This document shows positions 24,498 through 36,659 of a stretch of 64,000 bases of DNA, piece after piece. Source of the DNA: Cryptomeria japonica (Eukaryota; Streptophyta; Pinopsida; Cupressales; Cupressaceae). Below the pieces are notes generated by a model. That model did no database searches, was not told the origin of the DNA, and saw only the letters and a program-made list of their open reading frames with translations. The DNA is taken from the NCBI RefSeq assembly GCF_030272615.1, contig NC_081406.1, positions 267,395,692 through 267,459,691 of the forward strand, written 5' to 3'. A program made the translations under genes and the position numbers. The first letter of the stretch is position 1. Every line of letters starts with the position of its first letter.

Positions 24498-25780
24498 TGT
24501 CGTATGTAAAATCCATCATATAAATTCAATTAGAAACATAGGGAAATCACGAATCCCTATCTAATCAAAGAATTCTAAATAAACCAATAAAAGACCACAA
24601 ATAAGCAATAGGAATGTCAAATAAATCAATTAAAAACTCCCTATTCCATGATCGCATATAGCTTCCATTGTTCTTCTCTTCTTTGTGGTATGGTGTCTCT
24701 CAGATATTGTGCTGGCAACCTGCAAATGACATAAAGATTCAAAGTTCGTGATTGTTGAGAATGAAGATTGAATGCACAATTTATAGATAACTGGAGAGGA
24801 TTGATTGAGAGGTGGAACAGATTGATCAAGAGGTGGAACTCAGGTGAGCTCACATGCTAATTGATAGTTGAACTACTAATTTAGAGGTGAAATAGAATAG
24901 ATTGAATAGATTAAATGAGTCAACTGATTGAGAGAAAGCTAACTGAGGGAAGAAAAAGGGTGATTGGAGGAAATAATAGGATGAAATAGCTAAATGATTG
25001 AAAGCTTTTTTGAGAGCTTAATTTAGAATAAGCTAACTAAAGGATAGAAATAGAGATTGAAGAGATGATTGAATTAATTAATTAATTGATTGAATTAATT
25101 AATATAGTATGTGCTTGAACTTTGACTTAGATTTTCAATTTAATCTCTGCATGAGATTTAATTCAAATATTAAATTTATTTTAAATTCAATGTAGTATTT
25201 GAATATATTTAGAACTTGACTTTGATTTTCAATTTGATTTTTGAAATCACGCACATGTATTTGAAATTAGAAGAATATGAAGAATATGAAGAATTAATGA
25301 AATTAGAAGAATTTGGAGAATTAATGAAATTAGAAGAATTAATTAGTTAATTAAATAATTTAAAGAAACTATTTGATTATTTAGAAATGGACTTTAATTA
25401 AATAATAAAGATTATTTAAATTTAAAAGATTAAAATCATAATTAATTAACTAATAAATATTTAATTAATATTCAGAAGAGTGTTAATGATTAGATAATTA
25501 GAGATGAAAAATGAGAATAGAATTTATTTAAATAATAGATTATTTAAATTGGGGAATTAATCAGAACAATTAATTAAATAATAAATATTTAATTATCATT
25601 AGAAAATGGTTTAAATGATTAAAAGATAATAGATATAAATAGAAATAATTAGTAAGATGATGATGAAATATGAAATTAGAAGAATAAGATTAATTAACTT
25701 AATTAAATGATTAAAGAATTATTTAATCAATTAGACGAATAATTAACACATGATCAATGAGACATTTTTAGGTGTTTACA
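24498..25780 (-). repeat. 5' LTR of the Tat element
   Basis: This 1283-bp LTR is the partner of 7415-8697. On the minus strand it begins tgtaaacacc and ends tacgaca. Differences from the partner are mostly transitions. Confidence 0.97.
24779..24785 (-). promoter_or_regulatory. TATA box in the 5' LTR of the Tat element
   Basis: TATAAAT on the minus strand, about 280 bases before the LTR end, would place transcription start near 24750 and give a U5/R of roughly 250 bases. The same box is present in the other LTR (7696-7702). Confidence 0.55.
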
Positions 25781-26880
25781 CATACATACATATTACAACA
25801 ACAGGAATAGCCAATTCAATGAACCTTATTATCCTCTACTCAACTACTCAAACAACCAACACTTACTAAGTTCAAACATTAAGTTCATAAGAATGAACAA
25901 CTAAACTAAAATTGGACTTAGATAGATTCTTTGAACTATTTTAACTATATGATTGAACATGATAAAATACCAAATGAGTTTCAGTTGATCAATATTGATT
26001 ATTCTCAATCTCAATTCACCATCATTAAATCAACCATCTTAGAAATATAATATTGATTATTCTCAATCTCAATTCACCATCATTAATTCAACATTTTCTC
26101 AAAGGTGTTTATGAAAATTGCCAGGTCCTTATCATATTCATACATCAAAAGATCAAGGTGAACTAATCACAATAGTTATTTATTTGCTAATTCATCTTGG
26201 TAGGAACAAGTTTAGGTTTGCACAATAGTTCACTTCTCTAGCCAAAAAGATCAAATCTATACGCACAACTATGAACTTTAGAAGTGCACAATCAATTTGT
26301 AGATTCTAAGATAATTGTTCGATCAAATCCTAAATTTTTAGTGTTATAAAGAATTGATTCCTATCATCTTTCAATTATTTTCCCATTTGCCAAGCTTAAT
26401 AAGTATTGTTTATTAATGTATTTAATTTCTACAATTAATTCAACCATTATTATTTACATCCTAGCTTATATGTGTTTATCAATATGATTTAATAATAAGT
26501 AAACTAGGATGCTTAAGTAGCTAGTTTGTTTTTCTTTATGTTTTTTTGTGAACTTGACTTTCCTACATGACCTGGGGTTTATTCCTTCCTTTATTTAAGT
26601 TTTTCAAAGGCTTATTTTGTTTCATCCTTTTTTAAAATCTCAAATAAGTTTTGGAATCCCTTTTTCTTATGCTTCATTTTCTATGTCTTCTTTTAGGGTT
26701 TTGTGCTTCATTGCGTGATCTTGTTTTCATTCACCCCACCCACCTTTATTTTCATCTCAATAGTTTTGGTTGTCTTTTCTTAAAACCTAAGCATTTGCTA
26801 ATTTTTTATATTTTTGCACTAGATCATACTTCTTATTTATGTCATTTGGCCTTATCATATGCTAAGGTATCATTTAAATT
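25781..26880. other. intergenic stretch with a short direct duplication
   Basis: This AT-rich stretch is the right-hand continuation of the gypsy target locus. The only structure seen is a direct repeat of about 44 bases (25991-26034 and about 26048-26092, period near 58) containing attctcaatctcaattcacc. There is no gene. Confidence 0.6.
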
Positions 26881-28120
26881 CTTTTTTTTTTTGGGCAAAG
26901 GTGGCGAACCACCATAATATATTAATATTTAAATAAAGGAGATTACATAGAACTGGTTCAAAGAGAAAACCAGAGGAAAGAGCCAGTAAGAAAACGTCTA
27001 GTTATGGCTCAAAATATTAGAGAAAATAAAAGAGCAACCTATACTAAAATATCGATATAAGCCTAATACAAGCTACATCAGGCTCAACCCGAGCATTCTC
27101 GAAGAAGAGATACAATAAGGACCTCAAAAACCAATCATATAATGATTGGAATGTCGATGTGGACTCATAGAACCCGAAAATTGCCAAAAAAAATGAAAGG
27201 GGAAGCCATCCTCGAAAAATGGACCCCATAAGCAGTTGTCGAGAAGATTCATACACTTCTGAATTATCCAACTGAAAGACCGTGGAGCTGAGCACAGAGG
27301 AGAGACAAAGACCCCAAGGGGGAAGAAAATGGATGGAGACCCAACTCTGAGAGATTTGGAGGCCGCAGACCCAAGCACAAAGAGCCCATTTTGAACAAAA
27401 CTGCCAAGAAGAAAACAATATGAAACCATGACCGCACAACTGAGAGGGGATAAGCGAGCTCTAGAAAACAAAATTCTCCACTATACCAAACTGGGTTGCC
27501 GACAATTCTAGACGAGGCACATATAAGCTACTCGAGGGGCTGTAATAATACCGCATAATAACGAACAAGGGCTATGGCCGAGATGTCCATACCAGCTCGA
27601 GAACCTTGGGAAATTCTGCATAATTTTATTGCAAGGGTAAAAATTTGATGCAAAAATTTCAAAATTGGAAGTCAGGTACTACCACTACTTCCCATTTGAA
27701 GAGCCTGCTGAAAATTCTACATCCATCGGAGTAGGGAAGGAGCTTGCATAGCCATGAGGATCTATGGCAGCATGTTTGAAAATAACTCTAAACCCATGAA
27801 AAATGCTATAAACTTGGGAAACTATATCTTCCCCCAAAATCTTTGCATGATGTTTCAGCCAGTGGCGAAAAGGGGCAGAGGAGTTATAAACGAGACCATT
27901 CATGAAGGAAATGTAAACTACCCTGGCTAAAGACTCCTGCAAAATCTCCTCTATCAAATAAACCGCCTACCCACGGGTCCCCCACCAAAAGGTTATAGTT
28001 TGCAATTTGAAAGTTTAATTCCTCCCAGGTGAAGAAACTAGGTTGGACAACAGAGCCAACAATGAATCTCGTGTACTCTACTGACCATGAGAGCAGGGAT
28101 AACTTTAAGAAACCACCCGC
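26881..28120 (-). mobile_element. LINE 3' end with poly(A) tail
   Basis: On the minus strand the element ends with ggtggttcgccacctttgcc followed by an A run (26881-26891 as T on plus), the signature of target-primed insertion. Upstream is about 800 bases of 3' untranslated sequence and a short coding end at 27685-27957. There is no RT motif in this piece. It may be the 3' end of LINE B (41105-49190), separated from it by the hAT-like block; the join has not been proved. The upstream limit (about 28120) is approximate. Confidence 0.6.
27685..27957 (-). pseudogene. C-terminal end of an unknown LINE-associated protein
   Basis: This is a 90-codon open frame ending at a stop, helical, with LARVVYISFMNGLVYNSSAP and FRHWLKHHAKILGED. 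A second frame just upstream (VQPSFFTWEELNFQIANYN) may belong to the same protein, displaced by a frameshift near 27960. It resembles neither RT nor RNase H. By position it could be the end of a third LINE ORF like the one at 50209-52138, but sequence similarity is not evident by eye. Confidence 0.4.
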
Positions 28121-28138
28121 CAGGCAAAAGTGTAAAAT

Positions 28139-28490
28139 CCTGGCGAATCAGACATTATTTTTGGGGGGAAATTTTTATATTGATGGTGAATTTTTTTTTC
28201 AAAATAGGGAAAAAAATTATTTTGTATTGGCGATTTTTTTCCAGGGTACGAAAATTCCATAAATTTCTGGCGAATAATACCTTGTTCTATGGGGAAAATA
28301 TATATTGTAGGAGGTGAATAATTTTTGTTTAAAGGAACAAATATATAATTGTATGGGCGAAAATTTTTACTCCAAACGAAAAATTATTTAAATGTAATGG
28401 CGATTTTTATCCACCGCTTGAAAATTATTTAATTTGTTTTGGCTAATATTTTGTTATTTATGAAAAAATATATATTTTATTGGCGATTTC
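28139..28490 (+). repeat. quasi-periodic TGGCGAAT-like motif array
   Basis: The word TGGCGA(A/T)T or a one-base variant recurs at about 28140, 28182, 28229, 28268, 28313, 28354, 28400, 28440 and 28481, a spacing of 39-48 bases, with AT-rich filler containing 'gaaaaattatt'. It resembles degenerate subterminal transposase-binding repeats of DNA transposons, but the function is unproved. Confidence 0.6.
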
Positions 28491-29133
28491 ATGAATTCAT
28501 TGCCATTAATAGACAAGGCACATCACATCACATTAGTACATCACATTGAGTCCGGACTTTGCATGATGTATCAATAAGCGTGACCTCTTTGACACGTGAA
28601 GGGTGACACATACCTAAAATCCATCAATGATTTTAAACCGTTCGATGATCATAGATCAATGGTTGAAGTTTTATTTCGGCCCAATTTCCTAAAGAGAACA
28701 TAGCTCACCAGAAAGTGCCCAGAATGGAACTGGATTCAATAGACGCTATCAAATGTCACGATCAACAATTTCGATCATTTAATATATGTCTAGTCACTAA
28801 CTGTAATCCACTATGTCCGCACGACTTCCAATGTGGTACTTGCCAACTTGGTACTAGTCTATAGCTGTTTCCAATTTCGCACACTAGTGCATTTATGGGA
28901 AAGATTTGCAGAGATACGAAAGATTTAAAAAAATTAAAGGAATTAATACAGTTAGAGAAGTAATTATTACAATCAAGAGATTCAACTATTTATATACGAT
29001 CTCTGCTTCTTTCATCTTCAATTAGCCTTTTCCATTTGGTAGATAAATTGTCGGAGCTCATGGTATTTAAATTCTGCCTCTAGTTTAGGTCTATAGGCCC
29101 AAGTTGTTTAATTTGGTAATTTGATTTCTCAAG
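28491..29133. other. intergenic stretch with possible TATA box
   Basis: No coding signal or repeat is seen except 'cacatcacatcacattagtacatcac' type words near 28525-28550. A tatata box at 28991-28996 followed by a pyrimidine-rich stretch lies about 140 bases before the ATG of the ORF at 29134 and could be its promoter. Confidence 0.4.
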
Positions 29134-29655
29134 ATGGACACTCCTATCCGCTTGAGAAGCATTTTTGCAGAGGACCAGAGGGCCTTTTTGGGCTTCGTTA
29201 AAGACCCAACCCTCCAATCAGTCTACAAGGAGGTTGGGATGTTCACCAATGAGGCTGTGCGGATGGTGCTGGGTAGAGACTTTCTGCGTAACAAAAATAG
29301 ATATCGTGTTAACACGGGCATTACATCCCAGTTCTTGGCATCTCTTCTGGACCTCAGAGGAGACAAGGTGGATATGTTGATGTTGTTAAGAAAGGTGTTT
29401 AAGGAAGACTTCCTTGGAGACGATGTTACTATTGTCATCCTTGTAGAAGTAGGGGTGAGGATCCCTTAGGCGAGTGAATTAACCAAGCTTCTCCTCCCTG
29501 ACCAAACAATGCCAGTGGCCAGGCAACTGTTTCTTCTGAACCTGAATGTGGAGCAGTTGACGTGTCATAGGAAATGGGCGCAAATTGGCAGGGACTTTCT
29601 CCAGAAATGGTTGCTCCTGGACGACTTTCCAAACTACATTTGGCTTGAATAATTC
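29134..29655 (+). pseudogene. unknown protein, interrupted
   Basis: The ATG opens a 111-codon frame (MDTPIRLRSIFAEDQRAF...) and after a TAG at 29467 the same frame continues (ASELTKLLLPDQTMPVARQL...) to a second stop near 29650, about 170 codons in all. The composition looks like real helical protein (LASLLDLRGDKVDMLMLLRK). I do not recognise the family. It begins after a plausible TATA box, lies inside the hAT-like block and might be a first exon or a further accessory-protein relic. Confidence 0.4.
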
Positions 29656-30169
29656 TCTCAACTTATGCTGTCTGAAGAATTCTACATGGAGGGAGGGCCA
29701 AATTCTTAGGGTAAACCATCCACTACCTGTGCCCTAGCCCCGACCCCCTAGTAGTTTTTTTTTTGCTATGTCCTCGTAACCTCTTAGGCTCAGTGGCTCA
29801 CTCATTTTGGCTTTAAAGTTTTTGAGGGACTCAAGTCTCAGACATGTAAAAATTGTAAATTTCCAAAACATAAATATTAATGATAATTTTGCAAATTCCA
29901 GTTTGTTTCAGTTTGCCTCTTATGGATATAAAAAATGCTTTCTATTTCATTTTATTAATGAAAGTTTTGCAAATGTTTTTTGTCTATGAGCTATGTTATT
30001 TCAATATTTTGTTAAACAATGGAAATAAATTTAATACTGTGATGTTTTTTATGTAATGTTTCTTCCTCTATGTTTAATATATATAAAAAAAATCCAGTTC
30101 GTTCCATTAATTATTTGTACATTGATTATGCTTGATTATAATTTTATAAATATATAAAAAAATATGTTT

Positions 30170-30483
30170 ATCTCATGAAAAACAAATGAATTAAAAGTCC
30201 AACTTACTTGTTGTTGAAATTTTGAACTAGTGCGTGCGTGGGTTGGTACTGGGTACATGCTATGATTTATAGTTAAGATTTTGTCATAATGAAGAAATTT
30301 GAGACATTTATGAAGGGTAGATGGGACTGCTTTCATGGAAGAGAACCAAGGATGTCCCAACTTCACACAAAATTGATCTGATGTAGGAATGATAGCAAAA
30401 ATGACATCTAAGCACTTATTACCAACCTTAACGAGAAGAGTAATAGAACCTATAGTAGGACAAGCATCAAAGATCTTAACCAC
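30170..30483 (-). pseudogene. fragment of a gypsy-type aspartic protease region
   Basis: The frame contains SITLLVKVGNKCLDVIFAI followed by CVKLGHPWFSSMKAVPSTLH and KCLKFLHYDKILTI, which matches position by position the end of the Tat protease in this window (VQVG...MLLGRPWIH...VVPS...CVKFLYNG). The catalytic DGG/DTG part is not present upstream. It is an isolated piece with no LTRs in sight, probably an old gypsy remnant. Confidence 0.6.
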
Positions 30484-31368
30484 TAAATCAAATTTATCAT
30501 ATCAATATATTACTTCATGCAATTGTAAAGTATAAAGATATTCTTAAGTTATTACATTCACCATACATGTTGGATCAATCATGAATGAGAACCCCTCGTG
30601 AGAGTATGTCTTTGATATTTGCAGTGATATATAGACTTATAGTGGGCCATCAGGTGTTTCAATAGTCTCCCTAGGATCAAAAGTAATGCATATTGCATAG
30701 GTCCTTAGGAGGTGTAGGTTTATCAATAAGATTCACCACATTATTAGACTCAAGGCCAAGGTCATTAGAAGAAAATTCAAGATTGTAGACTCAATTAGAG
30801 AACAAGATTAGTCTCAATTAGATCAACAACTTAGGGTGGATTTTTCATAGAGGCTATAAACTTTTTTGTAAATACAATCATATAATTTTTTTATAGTCTT
30901 TATTTGTTTATTAAATTAATTTAAACTAAATTAAATTAAAACTATATTAAATTAAAATTTATATTAAACTAAATTTATGTTGAACTTTTATATATATATT
31001 TTAGTCTTTATTTATTTATTAAATTAAATTAAATTAAATTTTATATTACACTAAATTTATGTTGAACTTTTATATATATTTTTAAACGATTTTTTAAAAT
31101 TATATATCATAAACATATTTTTAAAGAATTTTGTTAAACTTTAAATTAATATTTTAGATTTAATAGTGAATGTTTTCTTTTTTATATTAAACTTTTACCT
31201 TTCAAATTGTATATCAAATTTATATTTTTATTTAGTTATTTTTTTAATTCTAGAATCTAAGTTTCATGTTCTATACTATTTTTGCATTTCATATTTTTAC
31301 AAATAATATTAACATTATATTCAATAGTTATCTCAAACTATTGCACATCTTTAAATGTCTCTTATTAT
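30484..31368. other. AT-rich stretch, no gene seen
   Basis: This holds simple AT-rich sequence with duplicated words around 'aaattaaattaaa' and 'tatgttgaacttttatatata' (about 30900-31080). At about 30820-30845 it contains a single stray copy of 'gatcaacaacttagggtgg', the core word of the 265-bp tandem array downstream. Confidence 0.55.
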
Positions 31369-32312
31369 GGGACCCACGACAACTGACAACAGGTACCATC
31401 GTCCGTTGGATGAGCAAAGATCAACGACTTAGGGTGGATTTCAGCCCGAATGTGGGAAGTGAACACATTTGTGAGAACTTCGCCCGGAATTGAACGTTTT
31501 ACATTTAATTAAATATAATTAAGTCTATAAAGATCTTTTTCGGGCGGAAGTTGAAAATGATTAAATAGACTTAAAAAACAGTCCTGGAAAGTGACTCGAG
31601 TGTGGTGATGTGCCCGAAAAATGGCAAAAGTCATGGGACCCATGACAACTGACAACATATACCATCGTTCGTTGGATGAGCACAAATCAACAACTTAGGG
31701 TGGATTTTAGCCTGAATGTGGGAAGTGAACACATTTGTGAGAACTTCGCCTGGAATTGAACGTTTTACATTAAATCAAATATAATTAATTCTATAAAGCT
31801 CTATTTCAGGCTGAAGTTGACAGATTAAAAAGACTTAAAAACAATCCGGAAAATTGACTCGAGTGTGGTGACGTGCCCAAAAAATGGCAAAAGTCATGGG
31901 ACCCATGACAAATGACAACAGATACCATCGTTCATTGGATGAGCATAGATCAACGACTTAGGGTGGATTTCAGCCCGAATATGAGAAGTGAACACATTTG
32001 TGAGAACTTCGCCCGGAATTGAACGTTTTACATTTAATTAAATATAAATAAGTCGATAAAGCTCTATTTGGGGCAAAAGTTGAAGGATTAAAAAGACTTA
32101 AAAAACGGTCTGGAAAAGTGAGTCGTGACTTGAGTGCGGTGACGTGCCCAAAAAATGGCAAAAGTCATGGGACCCACGACATCTAACAACACATACAATC
32201 GTCCGTTGGATGAGCACAGATCACCGACTTAGGGTGGATTTTGGCCCGAATGTGGGAAGTGAACACATTTGTGAGAACTTCGCCCAGAATTGACCATTTT
32301 ACATTTAATGTC
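31369..32312. repeat. tandem array of about 265-bp units, 3.5 copies
   Basis: Units start with gggaccca at 31369, 31635, 31898 and 32169 (spacings 266, 263 and 271). The last is partial. Each contains cgacttagggtggattt, gggaagtgaacacatttgtg and 'gaacttcgcccggaattgaa'. Copies differ by substitutions and small indels. No open frame spans them. It sits 5' of the large plus-strand gene and could be a short satellite or a promoter-side repeat of a transposon. Confidence 0.95.
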
Positions 32313-32523
32313 CTCAGAATTTAGACTGAAGTAATGAATGTTTTGTCCTTCGGTGGCGAATATATAATAATAATTAATAAAATTACAACATGATTCTAGA
32401 TATTTTGCCCTTTAGGTATTACTTTGGTACTTTTCAGAGTTTTCAAAATAAGTGACTCATAAATCATAATCGTATTTAATTTCATGGACAAACCAGTAAA
32501 TCGAGGGAGATTCAGAAACAACT

Positions 32524-32574
32524 ACTAGATTGAGGAATGCAAGGTGCAACAAAGACTCTTTGCACCAATCTAGT
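32524..32574. repeat. inverted repeat (hairpin)
   Basis: The left arm actagatt...ggtgcaa (32524-32531 and 32543-32549) pairs with the right arm ttgcacc...aatctagt (32560-32574), leaving a bulge of about 11 bases and a loop of about 10. It lies about 140 bases before the start of the large plus-strand gene. Confidence 0.7.
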
Positions 32575-32711
32575 GAAATAGAAATTTTAGGTAAAATCTA
32601 GAACACCTACATCCTGCCTTTTTTACTTGTTTTAATCTCGTGGTTCAATTTGAGGGTTAGCATTTTTAGGTTTGTATCTCGCATTATTTTGAATTATTAA
32701 CAATAACAACG

Positions 32712-35700
32712 ATGGGGAAAACAGGAAGCAATAGTTCAATAGGAAGCCAAGTGAAAAAAATTGTACCTAACCAAACTGGTTAAAACACCAAGTTTCACTG
32801 ATGAATACCATGATATTTATGACCCTGCTATCCATGGTGAAAGGCGTATCATAGATATTAGATATGAATTATCTAGTAAGGCAACAAATCCAACAAGGGA
32901 AAAATTTAATATTTTCAACACAATGTTAAAACAAAGAACAAATAAAATCGCATCGTGGGATGCTAGATTGGGAAGCATGGTGTTACCTGAAGTATTCCCT
33001 TGCCCTGATTTTGTCATGGTCTATGCTGAAAATTATGATGAAGATAAAAAACAATTGTCAATAAAAATACAAAAGAGGAAATTCTATCCATAAACATGGG
33101 AGAATTTGCTCGTTTGTTGAACCTATGGTTTGAAGCACAAAACTCAAATGTCCAAATTGACCTAGGAAAGTTGGCAGAGAATTATGAGAGTCTCGATCCA
33201 AGTCGTCAAGATTAATTTATCAAAGCTCTAATAAAGCATGGTACTTTGTTGGATCAGAACCATAAGCCTCCTTATGATTCTGACATTTTTGTTTCATGGG
33301 TCAGGGATACTATTTCCTTGCTGACATTTTGCCTGGGATTGGAAAATGATAGGGAAGTGGGTACAAGCCTTCTTGAAATGATTTATAATATCCATTGTGT
33401 AGCTCAACCAGTAAGATATGATTTTTTTGAGCACGTTGTTCAATCCATGCAAAAATAATTACTAATGATAAAAAAGGTTCCTATAAGACATTTAGGTTCT
33501 CATCCTACTTGTGCTATCTTCTTCTATCCAAGTACCGTGCAATATTTGAGACCAACAATCTTCAAATTGTGAACAATAAGATTGATGAGAAGACTCGAAA
33601 CAGAACAGTGTCCAATATATGGATGGACACCAAATATAAGGATGCATGATAACATAAAGAACTACAACCATTTTGTAGACTTATTTTTGGCACCAATGTA
33701 TAATGAAATTACAAGCACTCCAATGCCTAGATTGCCTGTGTCTTGTAGAGAGTGCATTCAACTCGGAAGCCAAATAGAATTGGTTGACTGACTCGTCATG
33801 GAAGAATACACTGTGTTAAGGTTTTACTGATCAACAGTAAAACCATACAGACTTCCAATACATGTGACAGAGAGGGTATTTGCATTGGAATATGTATGAC
33901 AGTTGGAGAGAACAGATAGGCACTTCCATGGTCAGCAAAAGAAGAGCATATTTCCTTCCTTGCCTTTCTCATGTGGAGGGTTCACATTTGAGAGAAAGGC
34001 ATTCAATGTGGCACATGATTTTTTGATAATTTTTAGATTTGGTGATGAGGGTCTCTGGCAATATGATCCAATTGGTGTAGTTCAAGCAGGGCTTAAGAAA
34101 AATGGGAACTCTGCAGTGTTATGTCAACATGAAAGTAAACCATTGCTAGAAAATCTTAGAAACATGGACTCCTAGGATGAGGTAAAAAAAGAGATGGAGA
34201 AAATTTCCACTGACAATAGCATTTCAACAGAAGAAATGTCATCACAAATTATGGCATTGCACACACAGAGGACAACAAAGGAGGGCCAGGGCATCCAAAA
34301 TAGGAGGTCCTACAATTTCTACCAAAAATCTGCTAATCCATCTAAAAAATCTATTCCCAAATCAATTCTACAAGAATGTAAAGAAAGTTATTGGACTCAA
34401 ACCAATAAATGATTTTTGGACTATGAGGAAGAATCTTGGTGAACCAAAGACAAGTGCAGAATTTGAGTCCATCGACGAGGATGAAGAGTTTAGCAAATCG
34501 TGGAATATGGAGCATCCCACAACAACATATGATAGGAGTGAAGATGATGATGAGTATGAGATTGAGCCCACTCCAACAACTACTACAGTCCCTAAAACAT
34601 TAGGTGGAGTCAATGAGTCCATGAAAGAAACATATAGCAAAGGGGAAAACATTGTGGAAAAAATGGGTTTTGAAGGTGGTGGTCTAGGTCCCAGAGGATA
34701 AGGCATTTGGTATCCACTTGAGGTAAAACTTCCATCAAATTCAAAATCAAAAGCTCCTGTTAAACCAGTCATTGGACTTGATTCTACAGATTCATCATGG
34801 AAAGGTACTATTCATTACCCTCAAGGTCCACCTGCATTTGTTTCAGGTTCAAATCCACAACCACCACTACATCATGGTATTCCCATTGGTGGTGAATCAA
34901 GTGCCACTGCCACTGATGGGGAATCTGAGGATAGTATTCCTATTAGTGTTCAGTCAAGTACCATTGTGATTGGTGGGGTTGGCATGGGTACTACTACTGA
35001 TACTAGTTGTCTTGGTGTTGGACAAGGGCAACAACACAATATATCTCGCAAGAGGCCACTAGTGGTAGATACTCATGCTATTCAGAATCCTATATCAAGT
35101 GCCACTGACACTACAAATCAATCATTTGCAGCTTCAAATCACACACCTCAAAAGATTATAAAAACTACACATGAAAGTGACAGTGGGACATGATTAGGAA
35201 TGGTTGTTGGTAATCCTAGTAATGCATTAGTTAAAACCACAAGCATAAGTGGAATTGGAGCCTCTGCTATTCCTATTTCACCTTTCAAATATTCAATTGC
35301 TTCAAGAAGCCCAGATTTTCAATTTCATGATTACTATGAAAAATTTGAACACACAACAAATGCAGATAAAGAAAAAAAGAGAGCATTTCATAGGGTTGCC
35401 CTAACTGAAGTTTTAGACCAACAACCTACAAGGAATAGGGTATTTCCAACATATGACCCACACAAAGATATGATGGAGTTGATGGTTGTTATGCCCCCGA
35501 CTAAAGATAAAAATCCACCACATAGTCAGATAGATCCCTCTGAATTTCAAGTTAGTACCCTCCAAATGGATTTTTCCAAAGTACATAATAAGAACAAAAT
35601 TAGTGTGTCAAAAAGGACTAATGAAGTAGTCTACACTTCACTGCTAAAGGTGGAGAGAGAAAAAAATAAATTGGAGAAACAAATAGAAAAGTTACAGGAA

Positions 35701-36546
35701 GACTTGGCAAATGAAAAATAAAAGAGGAAAGTAGTAGATAACAAGTGCAATGATTTACATAAAAGGATAAAAAAATTGGGCTCTACAGTAGAAATTGTGT
35801 AGCAGGAAAAGATGGATGCAAAATTGAAGGACCTGAGAGAAAAAGTGGCTAAAAGCAGTAAAAAAATTGATGAGGAAAGAGCCAGTTTTCAAAAATTATA
35901 CAAAAGTTATGAGTCTGCTGTTGTTGAAATAAGAAAAATATAGGACCTATTGGATCATGAGAAGGAAAAAGCAAAACATTTGGAAGAGGAAGTAGATGAA
36001 GAAAGAAAAAAATGTGCATAAATGAAAGAAGATCCGCACAATGCAAATGATAAAATTAAAACTCTGGAGGATAGATTGAAAGATAATATGAAAAATACAA
36101 TGAAGTATATACAAGAAAACATTTGGTGGCGAATAATGGAGAGGAGTGACAAGTTGTGTGAATGGTTTGAATTGAATGAAAGTCTGAGATTAATTTATAT
36201 GAAAATCAAAGGGCACATTGATAAGAGCATACATGTTTATTCAAAAGAGGATAGGGCAAAACAAATTTTGCAAGTAGTCTACAGTACTAGTGACAGCTAC
36301 GAGGCATCCAAGGGAATTAAGAGCCACATTGATGCCACAGTTAAGACATCATCTATCCTTCAAAAATGCCAGAAACTAAGGGAAACATCAGAAGTTATGG
36401 ATAAATGTGGCAAAAAGATATTGAAGCTGCAAGAAAAGACAACTACTTTGATTAAACTTGGTTTGCCTAAGACCGTTGACCCATCAAATAAATTCATTGG
36501 AAAAGAAAGCTTACAAAAAAAACATGGAGATAAAAATGAAGTCTAA
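32712..36546 (+). pseudogene. large G-patch/coiled-coil protein, unknown family
   Basis: Three frames must be joined (frameshifts near 32780, 33095 and 34365, plus about ten stops), giving roughly 1270 codons. Order: a helical N-terminal region (32761-34170, with FVSWVRDTISLLTFCLGLEN and GLWQYDPIGVVQAGLKKNGN); an acidic linker; a G-patch-like motif IVEKMGFEGGGLGPRG then GIWYPLEVK (about 34650-34730); a serine/threonine/glycine-rich stretch; a motif with FQFHDYYEKFEHTTNADKEK (about 35315); and long coiled coils (35630-36030 and onward). There is no polymerase or transposase motif. It converges tail-to-tail with the hAT transposase. A second gene of a DNA transposon, or the accessory ORF of an LTR element, would both fit. 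Confidence 0.5.
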
Positions 36547-36659
36547 TTTAGACTTGTTTCCTAAGAACACAACTCCCCAAAGCTTTCTGGAATTCATCCA
36601 ACCATTTACAACTCTGAATGTGGTATTGGGTGAAACAGTGATGTAAAGTCACTAGTCTA

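Larger units (their letters stand above)
7415..25780 (-). mobile_element. Ty3/gypsy element of Tat type, 18.4 kb, with antisense gene
   Basis: This element is complete at both ends: two 1283-bp LTRs, a 5-bp target-site duplication 'catac' (7410-7414 and 25781-25785), a primer binding site and a polypurine tract. In minus-strand order it has a 3.1-kb leader, gag, a zinc-knuckle remnant, protease, a G-patch, RT, RNase H, a second archaeal-type RNase H and integrase without a chromodomain. The paired RNase H domains are the diagnostic feature of the Tat lineage. Between integrase and the 3' LTR lies about 5.3 kb that contains an antisense plant-mobile-domain gene. In one 340-base stretch compared by eye the LTRs differ at about 17 positions, so the insertion is not recent. 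Confidence 0.93.

Noticed and set aside
28113..28130. hAT terminal inverted repeat starting caggcaaaag
   Set aside because: It looks like a hAT end, but the right side offers only a weak counterpart and no matching 8-bp TSD.
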